Positions 60,953 through 64,000 of a stretch of DNA of 64,000 nucleotides are shown here, piece after piece. The stretch lies in assembly GCF_001427525.1 (NCBI RefSeq), contig NZ_LMGU01000001.1, positions 2,453,405-2,517,404 of the forward strand, in the 5' to 3' direction. This DNA comes from Microbacterium sp. Root61 (GTDB lineage: Bacteria > Actinomycetota > Actinomycetes > Actinomycetales > Microbacteriaceae). The notes below the pieces were generated by a model. That model was not told where the DNA came from. It saw only the letters and a list, made by a program, of their open reading frames with translations, and did no database searches. The position numbers and the translations under genes were made by a program. Each line of letters starts with the position of its first letter. Within the stretch, counting starts at the first letter, position 1.

Positions 60953-62212
60953 ATGGCGAAGCTCCTGCTGACGGCGATGCCCTTCACCGGGCATGTGACG
61001 CCGATGCTCTCCGTGGCGGCCGCGCTCGTCGCGCGCGGACACGACGTGCGGTTCTACACCGGCTCGGCGTTCAGACCCGGAGTCGAGGCATCCGGTGCTC
61101 GGCACGTGCCGTGGACGAAGGCGCCGGAGTTCGATGAGAACGATCTCACGGCCACCTTCCCCCGACTCGTCGGGAAGAAGGGGCTGGGGCAGCTGCTCAT
61201 CAACGTGCAGGACGTCTTCATCAAGACCGCGCCGGCGCAGCTCGAGGACCTCACGGCGGAGTGGGAGCGCGAGCCGTGGGAGGCGCTGGCCGGGGACGAG
61301 ATGTCGATCGGGACGGCGCTCTACGCGGAGAAGACCGCCTGCCCGTGGGGGACGGTCGCGGTGCTCCCGCTCAACCTGATCGGCCGGGAAGGGCCGCCGA
61401 GCGGGATGGGCCTGACACCGGGGCGCAATCCGGTGACCAGGCTCCGCGATGCCGTCCTCCGCACCGCGGTGCCGCTGATCGCGCGTCCGCTGTCGAAGCC
61501 GCTCGCGTCCGCCCGTGCCGAGATCGGGCTCCCGCCGTCGAAGGCGCCCTTCGACCGGGTCGCGTTCTCCGCCCGGCTGCTCGTCGCCAGCGGCGCACCG
61601 CTGCTGGATTACGAGCGCACCGACCGTCCGGCATCCGTGCACTTCGTCGGGCAGTTGCGCCCCGCACCGACACCATCCGCGCTGCCGCCCTGGTGGGCCG
61701 ATCTCGACGGACGCACCGTGGTCCACGTCACGCAGGGCACGCAGAACATCGACCCGTCCGACCTGATCCGCCCGACCCTGGACGCACTGGCCGACCGAGA
61801 CATGATCGTCGTCGTCTCCACCGGCGTGCCCGACCGTGACGAGCTGCCGTTCCCCGTCCCGCGCAACGCGCGCGTCGCCGGATTCCTGCCGTACGCCGAT
61901 CTGCTCCCTCAGGTCGATCTCGTCGTGACCAACGGAGGCTGGGGCGGGACCCTCGCCGCTCTGGCGCACGGCATCCCGCTCGTCATCGCGGGCGGCGACC
62001 TCGACAAGCCCGAGATCGCGGCGCGCGTCGCGTGGGCAGGCGCCGGGTTCAACCTGAAGACCGGCACGCCCAGCGCGGCGAAGGTGGCCGGCGGCGTCGA
62101 TCGCGTGCTGGCGGATCCGTCGTTCCGGGATGCCGCGGCACGCGTCGGGCGTCAGCTCGACGAGCTCGGCGGCCCGAACCGGGCGGCCGAGCTGCTCGAA
62201 ACCCTGCTCTGA
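60953..62212 (+). CDS. GT1/MGT-type glycosyltransferase
   Basis: 419 residues from MAKLLLTAMP; an ATG 18 nt earlier is possible, and neither has a good SD. GT-B fold of the UDP-glycosyltransferase/macrolide glycosyltransferase type: N-terminal PFTGHVTPMLSVAAALVARG and C-terminal FLPYADLLPQVDLVVTNGGW with GTLAALAHGIPLVIAG. The usual acidic/Gln end of the sugar-nucleotide motif appears as GGDLDKPEIAARV, an unusual change from GD(Q/H)xxN. It probably glycosylates a small lipophilic molecule; the acceptor is unknown. Confidence 0.9.
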   Translation: MAKLLLTAMPFTGHVTPMLSVAAALVARGHDVRFYTGSAFRPGVEASGARHVPWTKAPEFDENDLTATFPRLVGKKGLGQLLINVQDVFIKTAPAQLEDLTAEWEREPWEALAGDEMSIGTALYAEKTACPWGTVAVLPLNLIGREGPPSGMGLTPGRNPVTRLRDAVLRTAVPLIARPLSKPLASARAEIGLPPSKAPFDRVAFSARLLVASGAPLLDYERTDRPASVHFVGQLRPAPTPSALPPWWADLDGRTVVHVTQGTQNIDPSDLIRPTLDALADRDMIVVVSTGVPDRDELPFPVPRNARVAGFLPYADLLPQVDLVVTNGGWGGTLAALAHGIPLVIAGGDLDKPEIAARVAWAGAGFNLKTGTPSAAKVAGGVDRVLADPSFRDAAARVGRQLDELGGPNRAAELLETLL

Positions 62213-62222
62213 CGTCCCGCAT

Positions 62223-62313
62223 CCGTCCCGTCGTGCGGACATCGACCGCGACATGCGGCCTGTTCAAGCCGGGCGATCCGCGCGTCGGACGGGATGTCCG
62301 CAGGAAGGGACGG
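62223..62313. repeat. Nested palindrome, element E
   Basis: Between the glycosyltransferase stop and the terminator. Outer arms CCGTCCC (62223-62229) and GGGACGG (62307-62313), inner arms TGCGGACATC (62234-62243) and GATGTCCGCA (62293-62302), both perfect, around about 50 nt with partial further pairing. Similar in plan to families A and C, unrelated in sequence. Confidence 0.6.
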
Positions 62314-62325
62314 CCCGCAGACGCG

Positions 62326-62359
62326 ACATGCCCGTTCGGCCGAAGCCGAACGGGCATGT
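62326..62359. terminator. Strong bidirectional terminator
   Basis: A 15-bp perfect stem (ACATGCCCGTTCGGC, loop CGAA, complementary arm) between the convergent glycosyltransferase and DEAD-helicase genes, 12 bp from the helicase stop. Confidence 0.9.
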
Positions 62360-62371
62360 GCGAGACCCGAA

Positions 62372-64000
62372 CTACGCGGTGAGCTCGGCGTTGGTCGGCA
62401 GAGCGCCGGCGATCTCGGCGACGAGGTCGTCGCCGGGGCGGGCGTCCTCGAACGGTGCGTCGATCTCGGCGCGCTCGAGCATCTCGGTCATCTTCCGACG
62501 ACGCTGACGCGTGATGAGGGTGACGACGCGACCCTGGGCACCGGCGCGACCGGTGCGGCCGGAACGGTGCAGGTACGTCTTGAACTCATCGGGCGCATCC
62601 GCCTGAACGACCAGGTCGATGTCGTCGACGTGGATGCCGCGCGCGGCGACATCGGTGGCGACGAGCACACGCACCCGACCGGAGGTGAGCCGCTCGAGGT
62701 TGCGCGTGCGCTTGGCCTGGTTGAGGTCGCCGTGCAGCGCGACGGCGGGGATGCCGCGGTCGGCGAACTGCTCGGCGAGCATCTCGGCGTAGGCGCGGGT
62801 GCGGGCGAAGACCAGGGTCTTGCCCTCACGGTCGACGAGCTCGTCGAGGATCTCGGCCTTGTCGCGGTGCTCGATGACGAGCACGCGGTGCTCGATCGTG
62901 CCGGTCTCCTGCGTCTCGCCGGCGACCTCGTAGACGGCCGGGTTGACCAGGAACTCGTCCACGACGCCGGCCACCTCGCGGTCGAGCGTCGCCGAGAAGA
63001 GCAGCTTCTGGCTGCCGACGGCGGTCTCGCGCAGGATGCGCTGGACGGGCTCGAGGAAGCCGAGCTCGCTCATGTGGTCGGCCTCGTCGATCACGGCGAT
63101 CATCACGTTGGACAGGTCGAGCTTGCCCTGGTTGATGAGGTCTTCGATGCGGCCGGGGGTGCCGATGATGATGTCGACTCCCTTGCGCAGTGCGCCGACC
63201 TGACGCCCCTGGGGCACGCCGCCGTAGATCTGGGTCGTGAACAGGCCGACGCTGCGGGCGATCGGCTGGATGGTGCGGTCGATCTGCAGCGCGAGCTCGC
63301 GCGTCGGGGCGAGGATCAGGGCCATCGGAGCGCGGGCGAACTCGCGCTTCTTTCCGGCCTGAGCCTTGAGCACGCGCTCGACGAGCGGGGCGCCGAAGGC
63401 GATGGTCTTGCCGGAGCCGGTGCGGCCACGTGCGAGTACGTCGCGGCCGGCGAGCACCTCGGGGATCGTCGCGGCCTGGATCGGGAACGGCGACGGGGCG
63501 CCGAGATCGATCAGGGTGTTCGCGATGTTCTGGCCGAGGCCGAGGTCCGACCACGTGGTCGAGCCGACCTCGTCGGCCTGTACGGCCTCTGCCTGCAGGC
63601 GCTCGTGCACGACGTCCACGTGGTCGTGGTGCGCCTTCGCCTTGGTCTCGGCGTTCCAGTCGGAACGGTTCCCGGATGCCGCGGGGCGGCGGTTCTGGTC
63701 ACCGAAGTCACGACGGGGACGGTCGTCGTTCGAACGAGCCGGACGCTCGGTGTACGAACGCGCGGGACGGTCGTCGTTCGAGCGCGCCGGGCGATCGCTG
63801 TACGAACGAGCCGGACGGTCATCCGAACGCGCCGGACGGTCGTTGTACGGACGCGCGGGGCGATCGCTGTACGAACGGGCACCACGGTCATCCGAACGGG
63901 CCGGGCGATCGCTGTACGAACGGGCACCACGGTCATCCGTGCGCGCCGGACGGTCGCTGTAGGAGCGGGCACCACGGTCATCCGAACGGGTCGGACGGTC
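62372..64000 (-). CDS. DEAD-box RNA helicase with repetitive N-terminal tail (partial, 5' end off window)
   Basis: 542 residues visible; the frame stays open to the window edge, so the start is outside. The helicase core spans about 145-520: Q motif region DLGLGQNIANTLIDLGAPSP, Walker A ARGRTGSGKTIAF, PTRELALQ, DEAD box VIDEADHMSELGFL, SAT, and HRSGRTGRAG. This is the RhlE/CsdA-like group, acting in RNA structure remodelling. Unusually, the N-terminal 100 visible residues are tandem repeats built on SYSDRPARSDDRGAR (15 residues, 45 bp; 63720-64000), rich in Arg, Tyr, Ser and Asp and probably disordered. Confidence 0.93.
   Translation of the reverse strand, partial: DRPTRSDDRGARSYSDRPARTDDRGARSYSDRPARSDDRGARSYSDRPARPYNDRPARSDDRPARSYSDRPARSNDDRPARSYTERPARSNDDRPRRDFGDQNRRPAASGNRSDWNAETKAKAHHDHVDVVHERLQAEAVQADEVGSTTWSDLGLGQNIANTLIDLGAPSPFPIQAATIPEVLAGRDVLARGRTGSGKTIAFGAPLVERVLKAQAGKKREFARAPMALILAPTRELALQIDRTIQPIARSVGLFTTQIYGGVPQGRQVGALRKGVDIIIGTPGRIEDLINQGKLDLSNVMIAVIDEADHMSELGFLEPVQRILRETAVGSQKLLFSATLDREVAGVVDEFLVNPAVYEVAGETQETGTIEHRVLVIEHRDKAEILDELVDREGKTLVFARTRAYAEMLAEQFADRGIPAVALHGDLNQAKRTRNLERLTSGRVRVLVATDVAARGIHVDDIDLVVQADAPDEFKTYLHRSGRTGRAGAQGRVVTLITRQRRRKMTEMLERAEIDAPFEDARPGDDLVAEIAGALPTNAELTA
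63720..64000 (-). repeat. 45-bp in-frame tandem repeats in the DEAD helicase gene
   Basis: Imperfect tandem units encode variants of SYSDRPAR and SDDRGAR, with at least six units before the window edge. Changes are mostly at third positions or whole-unit swaps, so the reading frame is maintained. Such tracts often differ in copy number between strains. Confidence 0.85.

Noticed and set aside
63720..64000. Possible CRISPR-like array of 45-bp repeats
   Set aside because: The units are contiguous with no spacers and remain in frame with the helicase; they encode a peptide repeat.
1..64000. tRNA, rRNA, insertion sequences, phage genes or attachment sites
   Set aside because: None recognised by eye: no transposase or integrase motifs in any open frame and no cloverleaf-like or rRNA-like segments noticed.

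Overview
High-GC (about 70%) DNA from an actinobacterium, most likely Microbacterium or another Microbacteriaceae. Supports: strong G/C third positions, short SD-led or leaderless starts (a TAnnnT box 6 nt before the start codon), an Rv2578c-type radical SAM protein, a DUF3516 Ski2-like helicase, and frequent GGATGCC/GGCATCC words. I see no rRNA, tRNA, insertion sequence, phage gene or CRISPR array. The window holds 41 genes; the first and last are cut by its edges.

1-18.0 kb (all minus strand): one long operon. In transcription order it encodes a 2,018-residue membrane-anchored propeller/Ig-like/FN3 protein, a MoxR AAA ATPase, a DUF58 protein, a membrane transglutaminase-fold protein whose catalytic Cys is Asp, an RDD-FHA protein, a PP2C phosphatase, a second FHA protein, a PknB-like kinase, a small FHA-like protein and the start of an EssC/EccC-type FtsK-SpoIIIE ATPase. 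The eight junctions from moxR to the ATPase all overlap. The set resembles the bifidobacterial PFNA cluster (kinase, FN3, AAA, DUF58, transglutaminase) joined to a type VII secretion-like motor, and is the best candidate here for a poorly described system.

18-33 kb (minus): a UvrA-like ABC protein, a luciferase-like/FAD-oxidase fusion, a 3-methyladenine glycosylase, a DUF1611 protein, an acyl-CoA oxidase, formate-THF ligase, gluconokinase, and an MFS-GH3 glycoside operon. That operon is divergent from a double-TetR regulator with two direct-repeat operators in the shared promoter region.

34-45 kb: RecQ, DUF1684, DUF3516 helicase, acetyltransferase plus pirin, and a secreted subtilase.

45-50 kb: an ECF importer with two YkoE-type S components, a double ATPase, a T component and a siderophore-interacting flavoreductase, which suggests iron or haem rather than thiamine.

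50-64 kb: an ECF42-type sigma factor with its DGPF partner, SulP, Pfk-2, acyl-CoA dehydrogenase, VanY-like peptidase, radical SAM protein, M23 lipoprotein, glycosyltransferase and a DEAD-box helicase with an Arg/Tyr/Asp-rich repeat tail.

The intergenic spaces carry several nested palindromes of 65-120 bp. One family has two copies whose inner stems differ in sequence but remain fully paired.
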